This document shows, one piece after another, positions 32,444-41,254 of a DNA stretch of 45,826 nucleotides. The position numbers and the translations under genes were made by a program. Below the pieces are notes generated by a model. It saw only the letters and a list, made by a program, of their open reading frames with translations. It did not search any database and was not told the origin of the DNA. The DNA is from Kingella_B sp963529665 (GTDB lineage: Bacteria; Pseudomonadota; Gammaproteobacteria; Burkholderiales; Neisseriaceae), in NCBI GenBank assembly GCA_963529665.1, contig CAUSAG010000018.1, forward strand, positions 1 to 45,826, written 5' to 3'. Position 1 is the stretch's first letter. The number at the start of each line of letters is the position of its first letter.

Positions 32444-33358
32444 CTATTGGTTCAATCCCAGTAATTCCGCCACCCATTGCAACTGCGCCAGCGTGAGCGC
32501 GTTGCGGAATTTCTCCTGCTTCATCATTTCTTTCACGGCGACTTTGGCAAGTTCGGGCGGGGCGGCTTGGGCTTTTTCCACCGCCATGCGGGCGGTGCGT
32601 TGCAGAAAGGTTTTGCCTTGGTTGGCGTTGAAGCCTGCGCTGGGGGCGGCGAATGTGCCGTCGGGCAGCCTGAAACCCGTACGGCGGGCGTAGCGCTCCT
32701 CGCCTGTGGCGGGGTTTGTGCCGATGTCCACAATGATGCTTTCCAGCTTGGGCGAGGGTTGCACCAACGCCGCGCCTCGGCTGCGTGATAAGGGACGCAC
32801 ACGGCAACGGCAGCGGTAGTCCAGCGGCGGATAGAGTGTGTCCCACACGGGGTCATCGGCGGCGAACACTTGCCCGTGCAGTTTGCGGTGGGCTTCGCGC
32901 ACTTTGCCGTCATTGACGGTTACATATTGCCAGTAAGGGTGCGTGGCAATGGCGGCGGTCATTTCGGCGTAGCGTCCTGCCATGTAGGCGGATTGCAGAT
33001 TGGTCAGGTAGAGGGTTTTTAGGCGGTAGGGGCTGCCGAGTTGAACGTTTTGCAGCTCGCCTGTGTCGGGGTTGGGCACGGTTTGTTTGCCCCACCAGCC
33101 TTTTTGTTGCAACACGGGGGTGAGTTGGCGTTTGAAGTCGCTGAACGTTTGCCCGCTTTCGGCGGCTTTAAGCACGGCTTGGTAAATGTCGGTGGCTACG
33201 TCTAATTCCGCGCTTTTGGCGATGGTAAAGGCGGAGACGTGGGCATCGTCCAGCATATCTTGCCAGTCCCAGCTTTCGGCGATGTGCTTTTGTTTGAGGT
33301 AGGCGATGGCGTTTTCAGGCTGCATTTGGAACAGCGCGGCGATTTCGGTTTGGTTCAC
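32444..33358 (-). CDS. Mu gpF-like phage head morphogenesis protein
   Basis: The 304-residue protein is of the SPP1 gp7/Mu gpF family of minor head proteins. The conserved core is YMAGRYAEMTAAIATHPYWQ, then VREAHRKLHGQVFAADDP, WDTLYPPLDYRCRCRVR. It lies three bases after the portal gene, in Mu order. Near-DUS copies encode FQMQPEN at the N-terminus and FRLPDG near 229. Confidence 0.9.
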   Translation of the reverse strand: MNQTEIAALFQMQPENAIAYLKQKHIAESWDWQDMLDDAHVSAFTIAKSAELDVATDIYQAVLKAAESGQTFSDFKRQLTPVLQQKGWWGKQTVPNPDTGELQNVQLGSPYRLKTLYLTNLQSAYMAGRYAEMTAAIATHPYWQYVTVNDGKVREAHRKLHGQVFAADDPVWDTLYPPLDYRCRCRVRPLSRSRGAALVQPSPKLESIIVDIGTNPATGEERYARRTGFRLPDGTFAAPSAGFNANQGKTFLQRTARMAVEKAQAAPPELAKVAVKEMMKQEKFRNALTLAQLQWVAELLGLNQ

Positions 33359-33361
33359 GGT

Positions 33362-34837
33362 TTAGCCCTCCGCCAATTCTGCTTGCGCTTCCAACCGTCC
33401 GACCACATCGGCAAGGAAAATCAGCCGCGCCAGTTCGTTCTGCATGGCGGCATCGTCCCAGTCGGGATAGCTGTCGGCAAGCTGCTGCAAGACGGCTTCG
33501 GGCGTTGCGCCGTGTTTCAGGCTGCCTACCAGCTCGCGGGTTAGGTCGGGCGCATGGGTGTTCAGGCTGCCTGAAACGGCGGTTTCCATAATTTGCGGCA
33601 CGTCCGCCGCTGCGCTGTGTTCGTGGTATGGGCTGGGTTCGGCGAAATTGGCATTTTCAGGCTGCCTTTCGGGCAGCAAATCGCCGTCTTTGAAACCATA
33701 GGCGCGGGCAAAGTAAGCATTGCTAAACCGTGCGCCGATTTGGTGCAGGTGGTAATCGCGCTGGGCAAGCTCGGTTGAGCCGTATTCTTCGGCTTCATAC
33801 AACACAAATTTGGGGCGGGCGACATCGCCGAAATTGAGTTCGCAAATCCAGTCAATCAGCTGATTGATGGCGGCGGCAACCAGTCGGCTATCGCTGTCGC
33901 GAATATCATCGGTTACTTCCAGCCCTGCCGTTGCGCTGGCATGGTTGGTGTTGGCTTCGGTGGTTTGGTCTTGCCCGAGCAGCGCGATGTTGATTTCGCT
34001 GCGGCAATAGCGAATAAGCTTGTCGTAGGCATCTACCGAAGCGGCTTTGCCGCTGGCTTCGTGGATTTCTACGCTGCTGTCGCTGGGGATTGTGCCGACC
34101 GCGTTGCCGACTAGGGCTTCCAGCGCGTCCAGCAGTTTATTGGTATCCGCATCGGTGTTGCTGCGCGGTTCTTTGCCAATGAGCCACGGGCTGCCGTATT
34201 TTTGCGTAAATTCCGCCCAGAATTTCAGCCCTGCACGTTTAAACGTTACCGCCCAAAACACCAAGCCCAAATCGCCCAAGCCGTAGGGGTTTCGGTAATC
34301 GGCTTCCTGCGTGGGGCAGAGAAATTTGTAAGCAGGCAGCGGCTCGGTGGTTGCGCCGTTTTGGTGGAAATACAGTTGCGCGTCATCGTCAAAGCCAAAC
34401 CATTCGGGCGGCTTGGCAATGATGCGTTCAGGCAGCCATAAGCTGCCTTGTTGCCAAATGATTTCTATCGGCTGATAGCCAAACAAGGTGGCGTTTAAGA
34501 TGTCTTTAATCAGGCGGTCTAGGTCGTGGTCGGTTAAGGCAGCGGCAATGGTATCGCGCACGTTTTGCGGCACATCGTCGCCGTCCAGTCGCCATTGCAG
34601 CCGCGCCACGGCGGCTTTGCGGCGGCGCACTTGCCCGCCAACCAGCGGGTCGCGCAGCAGCTCGCGGTACACATCAATCTGCCGCCCCATTTTGCGCAGG
34701 ATGGGGTCGGGGTTGGGCAGCCAGCCGCCAAAGCCGCCCATGCCGAAGCGCGCCAGCACGGCGATTTGGCTGGACAGCTGCGCGGCGGTGGGGACGATGG
34801 TGCCGTGCGGGGTTTTGAGTTTGAGATGGGGTTTCAT
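33362..34837 (-). CDS. Mu gp29-like portal protein (DUF935)
   Basis: The 491-residue portal protein forms the dodecameric ring through which DNA enters the head. It starts MKPHLKLKTPHGTIVPTAA with AGGA upstream and has the DUF935 core (LRDPLVGGQVRRRKAAVARL, TLFGYQPIEIIW). The frame extends to 34879, but the extra codons are a DUS. Three perfect DUS inside the C-terminal quarter encode ERQPEN, SGSLN and GSLKHG (33480-33700). Overlap of the extended frame with the terminase end shows tight module packing. Confidence 0.88.
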   Translation of the reverse strand: MKPHLKLKTPHGTIVPTAAQLSSQIAVLARFGMGGFGGWLPNPDPILRKMGRQIDVYRELLRDPLVGGQVRRRKAAVARLQWRLDGDDVPQNVRDTIAAALTDHDLDRLIKDILNATLFGYQPIEIIWQQGSLWLPERIIAKPPEWFGFDDDAQLYFHQNGATTEPLPAYKFLCPTQEADYRNPYGLGDLGLVFWAVTFKRAGLKFWAEFTQKYGSPWLIGKEPRSNTDADTNKLLDALEALVGNAVGTIPSDSSVEIHEASGKAASVDAYDKLIRYCRSEINIALLGQDQTTEANTNHASATAGLEVTDDIRDSDSRLVAAAINQLIDWICELNFGDVARPKFVLYEAEEYGSTELAQRDYHLHQIGARFSNAYFARAYGFKDGDLLPERQPENANFAEPSPYHEHSAAADVPQIMETAVSGSLNTHAPDLTRELVGSLKHGATPEAVLQQLADSYPDWDDAAMQNELARLIFLADVVGRLEAQAELAEG

Positions 34838-34868
34838 GGGGAGAGTTCCTGTTTCAGGCTGCCTGAAA

Positions 34869-36398
34869 TCAATAGCCATTGGTCAATCTACTTTCACGGC
34901 GCACCGCGCGACTGGCAACGCGCACCGCGCCGATATTGAGTTCTCGGCTGGCGTAGTGCGCCAAAACCAGCGCGATGGCGGTGTCGCCGTGGCGTTTGTT
35001 GCCATCTTGCCCGCGCGTGCGGGTGTCGGGAATGCGCGGCACGCCTTTCACTAATTCAAAGGCGCGTAGGTCGGTCAAGATGTCTTCATCGCGCGGCAAT
35101 TTATCCAGCGTGCCGTCTTCCAGCGCGGCTTTAAATGGCGCGGTATGGGCGCGATACCAGTTCTCCGACAACATCACAGCTTGCACGCGCTCGCCGCCGA
35201 ATTGGTCTTGCATGGCTTCGGCAAGGTATTGACCGTTGCCGCGTGCGTCCAAAGCCGCGCCGAGCAGGTTGGGCAAGCCTGCCAACAGATAGGCGCAGAT
35301 TTGCTCTTGCTGTTTAAACGGCATATTGCCCAGTTCCAAGATAAACGGCGTATAGAGATTAAGATTTTGCTGGCGGATTAACGGCACAATCGCGCTGCGG
35401 TCGCCGTTGCGGGCGAAATCCACGCCAACAAAGCTGTGGCGGGTGTTGTCCAACGCGGCTAACAGCGGTTTCAGGCTGCCTGAAAGCCAGTCTGCCACTT
35501 CGGCGGCGCGTTGGTGCTCGGGCAGCAGGGCGAACTCGTCTGTTTGGTCGTAGCGCAGCACAGGCGTGTAGGGCGACATTCGGCTTTCTATCAAGGCGCG
35601 ATTCAGCCATTTGCCACCGCCGTTTTTGGGGATGCAGTCCAGCTCTTCCGCTGCATCGTCGCCGTAGCTGGCGCGGATTTCGGCAACCCATGCGGCTTCG
35701 CCTTCGGCTGTCCAATCTATGCCGCGCCGTAGGCAGATGCGTTTGTATAAGCCGTCTGCGAGCGCATCGCCAAAGGTAATGCGGTGCACGGTGTAGGGCT
35801 TTTTGCCTTCGCGGCAGTCGGTAATCAATTCATTAAATGGGTTATCCACGCCGTCATGGGTGGAGATGATGTGCACCTGCCCGCCCCACATCAGCAACGC
35901 CATTGCGGCTTTGAGTAGCTCTGGCAAGTCGTCATGGAACGCGGCTTCGTCAATAATCACGCGCCCTTGTTTACCGCGCAGGTTGTTGGGACGGCTGGAC
36001 AGCGCGGTGATGCGCCAGCCCGACGCGAAGCGAATCACAAACGCCAACACCGCCTGCTTGTCGTCGCCATCGGCAAATACTTCTTCCGTCTCTTCCACTT
36101 CATCTGCTGCCAAGCCGTAGAACTTCGCCCAGTTGCCGCAATCGTGGATAAATTCCAACGCCATGTCTTTGTTGTAGCCGATGTACCAAACGTTCATGCC
36201 ACTGGTTTGCGCTGCCAGCAAGGCACTATCCGCCGCTTCGCCCCAGCTTAAACCGATACGGCGCGATTTTTCGCATACTTTCACATACGCGGGGTCGGCA
36301 ATCCAGCGTTGCTGATAAGGCAGCAACACCATCGGCGTGCGGTTATTGTTGGGCGGATTATGGTTTTCAGGCTGCCTAAAATTGTTTTTTTCGGTCAT
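34869..36398 (-). CDS. Mu gp28-like terminase large subunit
   Basis: The 509-residue packaging motor has an ATPase domain with a Walker A-like KSRRIGLSW (about 43-51) and Walker B VIIDEAAF, and a nuclease domain with VGVDFARNGDRSAIV. ATG 36398 overlaps the upstream stop by 4 bases, so it is the natural start. A DUS at 36366 encodes FRQPEN at residues about 7-12, and another (35470) encodes SGSLKP. The coding frame is intact. Confidence 0.9.
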   Translation of the reverse strand: MTEKNNFRQPENHNPPNNNRTPMVLLPYQQRWIADPAYVKVCEKSRRIGLSWGEAADSALLAAQTSGMNVWYIGYNKDMALEFIHDCGNWAKFYGLAADEVEETEEVFADGDDKQAVLAFVIRFASGWRITALSSRPNNLRGKQGRVIIDEAAFHDDLPELLKAAMALLMWGGQVHIISTHDGVDNPFNELITDCREGKKPYTVHRITFGDALADGLYKRICLRRGIDWTAEGEAAWVAEIRASYGDDAAEELDCIPKNGGGKWLNRALIESRMSPYTPVLRYDQTDEFALLPEHQRAAEVADWLSGSLKPLLAALDNTRHSFVGVDFARNGDRSAIVPLIRQQNLNLYTPFILELGNMPFKQQEQICAYLLAGLPNLLGAALDARGNGQYLAEAMQDQFGGERVQAVMLSENWYRAHTAPFKAALEDGTLDKLPRDEDILTDLRAFELVKGVPRIPDTRTRGQDGNKRHGDTAIALVLAHYASRELNIGAVRVASRAVRRESRLTNGY

Positions 36399-36601
36399 AC
36401 CGCAATCCCCAAAATTTGTTTGCGGATTTGCTCGGCGGTGTCGTGCGACAGCCCGCCTTTTTTTATCGCCTGCGCCACTTCATCGGCGGTGGCTTGGGCG
36501 CGGGCTTTGACTTTGCCTTGATACTCTTTCAGCCGCGTGCTGGCGGAAATCAGCCCCGCGATGCGTTTTGCGCCCTCGCTCATTAGGTCAAAGCGTTCCA
36601 T
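36395..36601 (-). pseudogene. truncated Mu gp27-like gene (DUF3486)
   Basis: The 68-codon frame (MERFDLMSEGAKRIAGLIS...IRKQILGIAV) lies directly before the terminase, where Mu has gp27, a DUF3486 protein of roughly 190 residues. The frame continues upstream for only about 14 codons before a stop near 36640, where phage DNA meets a DUS and chromosomal sequence. I infer that the N-terminal two thirds were deleted. The family assignment leans on gene order. Confidence 0.6.
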
Positions 36602-36636
36602 CGGTGGCAGCTCTTCATCTGTTGGAAAAGGTCGCG

Positions 36637-37203
36637 TTATTTACACTTTTTCAGGCTGCCTAGCTTTCGTTTTTTGGCTGCATGATGATTTAGCAGCTTT
36701 CGCAGATTATCAAGAACCATGCGGCTTCGCCGTGCCTTGCGGCATTCTTGACAACCTGCGAAACCCGCCAAACTTGTCTGCATCCAAAATCCGAAAAGTG
36801 TAAACAACGCTGTTGATTTCCACACCTTATCTTCTGCGGCTTCGTATTCCTGATAGCCCAGTTTGCTGCCTGCGCGGTAGGGCAAATAAAAAGTGAGTGC
36901 AACAAACACGGTGCTGAATGCCAAATTCATGACTGTATCCATCCATGGTTTATTTGCAATGACTAATAAGGGCAATGATGCACACAAAATGATAAATACT
37001 TTGCCAATCCAGCTTGCATTTAAGCCTTTCTTGCCACGGCTATGCCCATAAAGAAAAGCGATACTAGAAATACCAAGCACATTGATGGCGAATATTAAAA
37101 ATTCCGCTTGGTTATTGTTCACTTTGGGGGTTCGGGAAAGACCTATGCTGAAGATAATCCACAATACGCCAATGATTTTTGCAGGTAATAAAAGGTGTCT
37201 CAT
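36637..37203 (-). CDS. unidentified membrane protein with a palindrome-derived C-terminus
   Basis: The 188-residue protein has four to five hydrophobic segments (IIGVLWIIFSIGLS, FLIFAINVLGISSIAFLYG, VFIILCASLPLLVIA, LAFSTVFVALTFYLPY and FTLFGFWMQTSLAGF). The last 40 residues are encoded by an imperfect palindrome (36698-36763) and by a DUS at the prophage border (GSLKKCK), so the original end was probably lost. AAGGAACAAC precedes the ATG. The family is not recognised. Confidence 0.6.
   Translation of the reverse strand: MRHLLLPAKIIGVLWIIFSIGLSRTPKVNNNQAEFLIFAINVLGISSIAFLYGHSRGKKGLNASWIGKVFIILCASLPLLVIANKPWMDTVMNLAFSTVFVALTFYLPYRAGSKLGYQEYEAAEDKVWKSTALFTLFGFWMQTSLAGFAGCQECRKARRSRMVLDNLRKLLNHHAAKKRKLGSLKKCK
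36698..36763. repeat. imperfect 66-bp palindrome
   Basis: The 19-base arms, TTTCGCAGATTATCAAGAA (36698-36716) and the reverse complement of TTCTTGACAACCTGCGAAA (36745-36763), match at 17 positions; both differences allow G-T pairing. The loop carries a further GC-rich inverted repeat (ATGCGGC...TTGCGGCAT). This looks like a REP-type or miniature mobile repeat. Confidence 0.7.
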
Positions 37204-37242
37204 TGTTGTTCCTTTGATGGTTTTAACTGCGCCGCACTTCGT

Positions 37243-37278
37243 TTCAGGCTGCCTTTAACACAGCATAGGCAGCCTGAA
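37243..37278 (-). terminator. inverted DUS pair after the DUF3298 gene
   Basis: TTCAGGCTGCCT (37243-37254) and AGGCAGCCTGAA (37267-37278) form a 12-bp stem with a 12-base loop, 22 bases past the stop at 37300. Confidence 0.7.
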
Positions 37279-37299
37279 AATCTGTTTAGCCAATTCAAT

Positions 37300-38190
37300 C
37301 TACTTCGTCTGCTCTTTTTTCGCCGCCGCTTCCGCGTCTCTCCATTCTTTTTCTTGGCGCAAAATTTCAGGGCTTACTTGATACTGCGCCGCCTCGCGCA
37401 GAATCTCGGGCTTGATAATGCCTTTTAACTGCTGGTTAGACAGGAACACTTCGGGGCGACCGAGCGCATACGCGCCGATTTCGTAGCTTTGGAATAGGAA
37501 CACCAAGCCGCCTTTAGCAAAACGCCAGTTGTCTGTGCCTTTGAAGCCCTCGCTGTTGTATTCGTCCACATACGCGCGCGCGTCTTGGGCGCTGTATTCG
37601 GCGCTTTGTTGCAGATATTTGATGTAGCCCTCTTTTTGCAGCGCCACCAGTTTTGCTTTTTGCTTGGGCAGCAAAATATCTTTTAAGCCCAAGGGTTTGG
37701 CTTTGGCATCGCCGCGCTTCAATACAAAAAGACCATGTGAGCCGTTGCCGTGCGCGCCGCAGGTGTATTCCCATTCTTCATGCCCAAACACAGCGTATTG
37801 CGGCGTTTGCCCTTCCAATTCCAGCGTGCGAATGAAATCCAAGGCGCAGGGGTATTCGTCTTTGCCCAGCGCCTGATTGGATTTGTTGGTTTCCACCACA
37901 TCGCCGTTTTTGCTTAAAAATTTCTTTAAGCCTGCGGCGGATAAGTCTTTACTGCCCACCGATTGTTTAATGGTTGCCAGCGCCCAAGCGTCCAGCGTTT
38001 TGTCGCCCGTTTGCGGATAGGCAACGCTGAGCTCGTGGCAACGCGGCTCTTTTTCTCCTTTGATTTTGGTGCAGTTAATTTTGACGTTGGCGGCTTGGGT
38101 TTTATACGACAAGGGGGCAGCCTGAACGCCTGCGGCAGCGAATAGGGTTGCAGCAGAGAAGGTTACAGCTAAAAGCGATTTGGTGAACAT
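37300..38190 (-). CDS. exported DUF3298/RsiV-like protein
   Basis: The 296-residue periplasmic protein has a signal peptide (LLAVTFSAATLFAAAGVQA). The signal-peptide end (GVQAAP) is encoded by a near-DUS. A DUF4163-like middle and the DUF3298 pattern near the C-terminus (GGLVFLFQSYEIGAYALGRP, LKGIIKPE) follow. The domain is found in RsiV-type anti-sigma factors and in secreted proteins of unknown role; no membrane helix or sigma gene is seen here. It ends in a charged tail (DAEAAAKKEQTK). Confidence 0.85.
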   Translation of the reverse strand: MFTKSLLAVTFSAATLFAAAGVQAAPLSYKTQAANVKINCTKIKGEKEPRCHELSVAYPQTGDKTLDAWALATIKQSVGSKDLSAAGLKKFLSKNGDVVETNKSNQALGKDEYPCALDFIRTLELEGQTPQYAVFGHEEWEYTCGAHGNGSHGLFVLKRGDAKAKPLGLKDILLPKQKAKLVALQKEGYIKYLQQSAEYSAQDARAYVDEYNSEGFKGTDNWRFAKGGLVFLFQSYEIGAYALGRPEVFLSNQQLKGIIKPEILREAAQYQVSPEILRQEKEWRDAEAAAKKEQTK

Positions 38191-38296
38191 GATTTTCCTT
38201 TAAAAACAAGATAAACGGTTTTCAGGCTGCCTATACTTGCGCGACAAGCTGAAAGCATCAACACGCTGTGGCAGGCAAAGGCAGCCTGAAAAGCTA

Positions 38297-39532
38297 TTAG
38301 CCTTTAAACACAGGCAAGATTTCCGCGCGGCTGAGCAACTGGGCAACGATGTTCGCCACGCCAAACAGCAGCACCCAAATCATCAGCCAAGCGCCGCCAA
38401 ACACGCGAAAGCCTTTGCCCGCGCCAAATTTTTTGCGCGCCGCGCGCAGCATCAGCGCAGGCACAATCGCCACCCACACCGTCGCCGCCAAGCCCACATA
38501 ACCGATAACGCCCACAAAGCCCAAAGGATAGAGCAGGCAGGCAATCAACGGTGGCAAGAAGGTGATGGCGGCGGTTTTGGTGCGCCCCGCGCGGCTGTTG
38601 TCAAAGCCAAACAAGTCGCTCAGATAGTCAAACAAGCCCAGCGTTACGCCCAAAAACGATGTGGCAATCGCCATATAAGAGAAAAACGCCAACACTTTGG
38701 TCATGCTGCCAGTGGTAACAAATTTGGATAATTCGCCAATCAGCACGGCAACGTCGCCATCGGCTGCGATAACGGGCGCGAAGGCGTTGCGCGGCAAATT
38801 GCCTTGGATGGCAAGCTGCCACAGCGCATAAATCACCAGCGCAATCAACGTGCCAATCCACAAGGCGCGGGCAACTTTGGGCGCGTCGCCGTTGAAATAT
38901 TTATACAGGCTGGACACATTGCCATGAAAGCCAAACGAAGCAAGGCACACGGGCAGGGCGGTGCCAAGGTAAATCCAATAGCTGGTGCCTGCTGGCGCGG
39001 CGCTATCCAGCAAGATGGGCAGTTGCGCGGTGCTGAGCAGCCCGCCTGTTGCCCAGATAAAGGCGATGATCATGCCACCAATCAGAATGCTGGACAATCT
39101 GTCCACCACGCGCGCGGAATACCACACGCAGCCTGCGAAGATGATGAAAAACGCCAGCTGCCCCAGCCACAGCGTGCTATCGGGGTTGAAGCCAAGCGCC
39201 ACGGTGGTGAGCCTGCCGCCAACAAAAATATAAGCATAAGTGAGCAAATACAGCACAAAGGCAACGGATAGTCCATTGACGATGTTCCAGCCTTTGCCGA
39301 GCAAATCGCGCACAAGGGTGTCAAAACTGGCGCCAACGGGGTAATGGGTGTTGGCTTCCAAAATCATCAGCCCCGATGCGAGCATGGAGAACCAGGTGTA
39401 TAGCAGCACCACCAGCGAGCCGATAAACCATACGCCTGATGTGGCAGTAGGGTTGGCGAGCATGCCCGCGCCGATAACTGTGCCCGCGATAATCATCGCG
39501 CCGCCGAGTAGAGTGGGGGTTTTGTGTGTCAT
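38297..39532 (-). CDS. aromatic amino acid permease (Mtr/TyrP family)
   Basis: The 411-residue inner-membrane protein has eleven predicted helices of the hydroxy/aromatic amino acid permease family. The start TPTLLGGAMIIAGTVIGAGM is characteristic of Mtr/TnaB/TyrP, as are FGFHGNVSSLYKYF and FFSYMAIATSFLGVTLGL. It imports tryptophan or tyrosine by proton symport; specificity cannot be set by eye. AAGGACATCCC lies before the ATG. DUS copies flank it at 38279 and 39551. Confidence 0.93.
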   Translation of the reverse strand: MTHKTPTLLGGAMIIAGTVIGAGMLANPTATSGVWFIGSLVVLLYTWFSMLASGLMILEANTHYPVGASFDTLVRDLLGKGWNIVNGLSVAFVLYLLTYAYIFVGGRLTTVALGFNPDSTLWLGQLAFFIIFAGCVWYSARVVDRLSSILIGGMIIAFIWATGGLLSTAQLPILLDSAAPAGTSYWIYLGTALPVCLASFGFHGNVSSLYKYFNGDAPKVARALWIGTLIALVIYALWQLAIQGNLPRNAFAPVIAADGDVAVLIGELSKFVTTGSMTKVLAFFSYMAIATSFLGVTLGLFDYLSDLFGFDNSRAGRTKTAAITFLPPLIACLLYPLGFVGVIGYVGLAATVWVAIVPALMLRAARKKFGAGKGFRVFGGAWLMIWVLLFGVANIVAQLLSRAEILPVFKG

Positions 39533-39896
39533 GGGATGTCCTTATGGATTTCAGGCAGCCTGAAATGGTTTTTGTAAACAGGGGTATTTTACGATATTAG
39601 ACGCGATTTAACTTAAATTTGCAGAATATTTTTCTTGGCTGTGGATGGGATGCGATAAAGGCAGCCTGAAACGGATGCGGCGCGGTTGGGCAAGGCGAAA
39701 CGTTTTAACTTTGTTGCCGTATTTGGTTTTGGCTACGCTGAAACTTGTTGCACTCGTTTTAGCTTCGCAACTCCGCTGCGCTTCGCAGGCTGCCTTTGTT
39801 CGCCATGATGTAAAGATTAAGGCAGCCTGAAAAACCAAAAACGCCACGCCAAACCATATTTAAGGTTGGGCGCGGCGTTTGTTGCATTATCAGTAA
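39533..39896. other. permease-ubiA intergenic region
   Basis: The 364-base gap has three DUS (about 39552, 39658 and 39823) and a stretch at 39680-39800 rich in TTCG/GCTTCGC short inverted repeats similar in style to the element at 21910-22075, though not identical. The ubiA terminator lies at its end. A minus-strand frame (79 codons) here has no ribosome-binding site. Confidence 0.5.
39836..39878 (-). terminator. ubiA terminator
   Basis: On the minus strand ACGCCGCGCCCAACC (39878-39864) pairs with GGTTTGGCGTGGCGT (39855-39841), with G-T wobbles and one or two mismatches, and is followed by TTTT. Confidence 0.75.
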
Positions 39897-40787
39897 TCAG
39901 TAAAAAGCGAAATGGGCGGCGATGGCAGCCAGCCACAGCCAGCCGATGCGGTTGTTGTCCAAAAAGGCGGCGTGGCATTCTTGGCGGTCGCGGTTTTCCA
40001 CGCGCAGGTATTGCTGCCATTGCCAATAAACCACCAAAATTAATGCGACCCAATACACCCACGCTGCGCCCAGTTGGCTGCCCACTTGTATCATCAAAAT
40101 ATCAAAAATGCCATGGCAGAACATGGCGGCTTCGGCATCGTAGCTGCCGAAAGTGATGGCGGAAGTTTTGATGCCGATTTTTAGGTCGTCTTCTTTGTCT
40201 GCCATGGCGTAGAGCGTGTCGTAGGCAAGTGTCCAGAATACGTTGGCGAAAAATAGCCACCATGCAATGCTGGGCACGCTGCCTGTGATGGCGATAAATG
40301 CCATCGGGATGCCGAATGAGAATGCCATGCCCAGATACAGCTGGGGAATGGGGAAAATGCGCTTGGCGAAGGGATAGGTGAAAGCAAGGCACAGCGCGGG
40401 GATTGCCATCAGCCATGTGGTGTAGCTAAACGGAATCAGGCACAGCGCGGCGAGAAAACATAACACGATGATGAGCCGTTTGGCTTCGCGCGGCGTTACG
40501 GCGTTGCGGGCGAAGGGGCGATTTTGCGTGCGGGCGACGTGGCGGTCAAAATCTTTGTCTGCCCAGTCGTTTGCCACGCAGCCTGCGCTGCGCATCAGGA
40601 AGGTGCCGAGCGCGAATAGGGCGACGGTGCTGAGCTTGGGGCTGCCTTCGGCGGCAATCCAAATCGCCCATAGGGTGGGCCAGAGCAGCAGCAGGGTGCC
40701 AATGGGTTTGTCGGCGCGCATAAGCTGGATGTAAACGGGGATTTGCTTGTACCAACTGGGGGGGCGTTGTGCTGTGGTGGTCTGCAT
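39897..40787 (-). CDS. ubiA: 4-hydroxybenzoate polyprenyltransferase
   Basis: The 296-residue membrane prenyltransferase attaches the isoprenoid tail to 4-hydroxybenzoate in ubiquinone synthesis. LMRADKPIGTLLLLWPTLW and the first Asp motif (NDWADKDFDRHV) with RTQNRP are visible, and the second is YDTLYAMADKEDD. The frame is open to 40907, but family alignment places the start at MQTTTAQ (40787; an adjacent ATG is at 40790). No clear ribosome-binding site is seen. A TATAAT lies upstream at 40830-40825. Confidence 0.95.
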   Translation of the reverse strand: MQTTTAQRPPSWYKQIPVYIQLMRADKPIGTLLLLWPTLWAIWIAAEGSPKLSTVALFALGTFLMRSAGCVANDWADKDFDRHVARTQNRPFARNAVTPREAKRLIIVLCFLAALCLIPFSYTTWLMAIPALCLAFTYPFAKRIFPIPQLYLGMAFSFGIPMAFIAITGSVPSIAWWLFFANVFWTLAYDTLYAMADKEDDLKIGIKTSAITFGSYDAEAAMFCHGIFDILMIQVGSQLGAAWVYWVALILVVYWQWQQYLRVENRDRQECHAAFLDNNRIGWLWLAAIAAHFAFY

Positions 40788-40790
40788 CAT

Positions 40791-41254
40791 GAGTTTGCGG
40801 TGGAGTAAATATTCTGTTGCGGGGATTATAGTGGGTTTTGTTAGGAATTTGTTGTGTTTTGTTAAGAAATAAGCAATTTTTGTTCCATTTAGGGTGGTGG
40901 AGTGCAAATGTGGGGGGATTGGTTTTCATTTTATGGTGGCGTTTGGCTTTCAGGCTGCTTTTGGTAGGGGCGGATTATTCACAAGGCAGCCTGAAAAAGA
41001 GTTTGCTGGTGTTTGGGAAAATTAAACAGGTGGACAGGCGTGGTTTGGCGACGAGCCGTCGCCGTTCCATTTTATTCATTGTGTTGGACACGGCGTTTGG
41101 CTTTCAGGCTGCCGTTGAATACAGAAAGAAACAAAGTTTTCAGGCTGCCTTTGGGTAATCAATACCCAAGGCAGCCTGAAAACTTATCCGCGTGCTAATC
41201 AACACGACAAATCAATATGACAAAAATTGCACAGTCCTTAAATCTCCCACCGCT
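40791..41254. other. gap between the oligopeptidase and ubiA
   Basis: The 464-base gap holds a perfect -10 (TATAAT on the minus strand, 40830-40825) in a CCCACTATAATCCCC context, a repeated TTTTGTTA.GAA motif (40837 and 40858 areas), and five DUS (about 40949, 40984, 41103, 41138 and 41171). Plus-strand frames of 106 and 61 codons are made of DUS peptides and lack ribosome-binding sites. Confidence 0.6.

Noticed and set aside
40838..41158. 106-codon plus-strand frame between ubiA and the oligopeptidase
   Set aside because: A large part is DUS-encoded peptide, there is no ribosome-binding site, and the frame overlaps the likely ubiA promoter.
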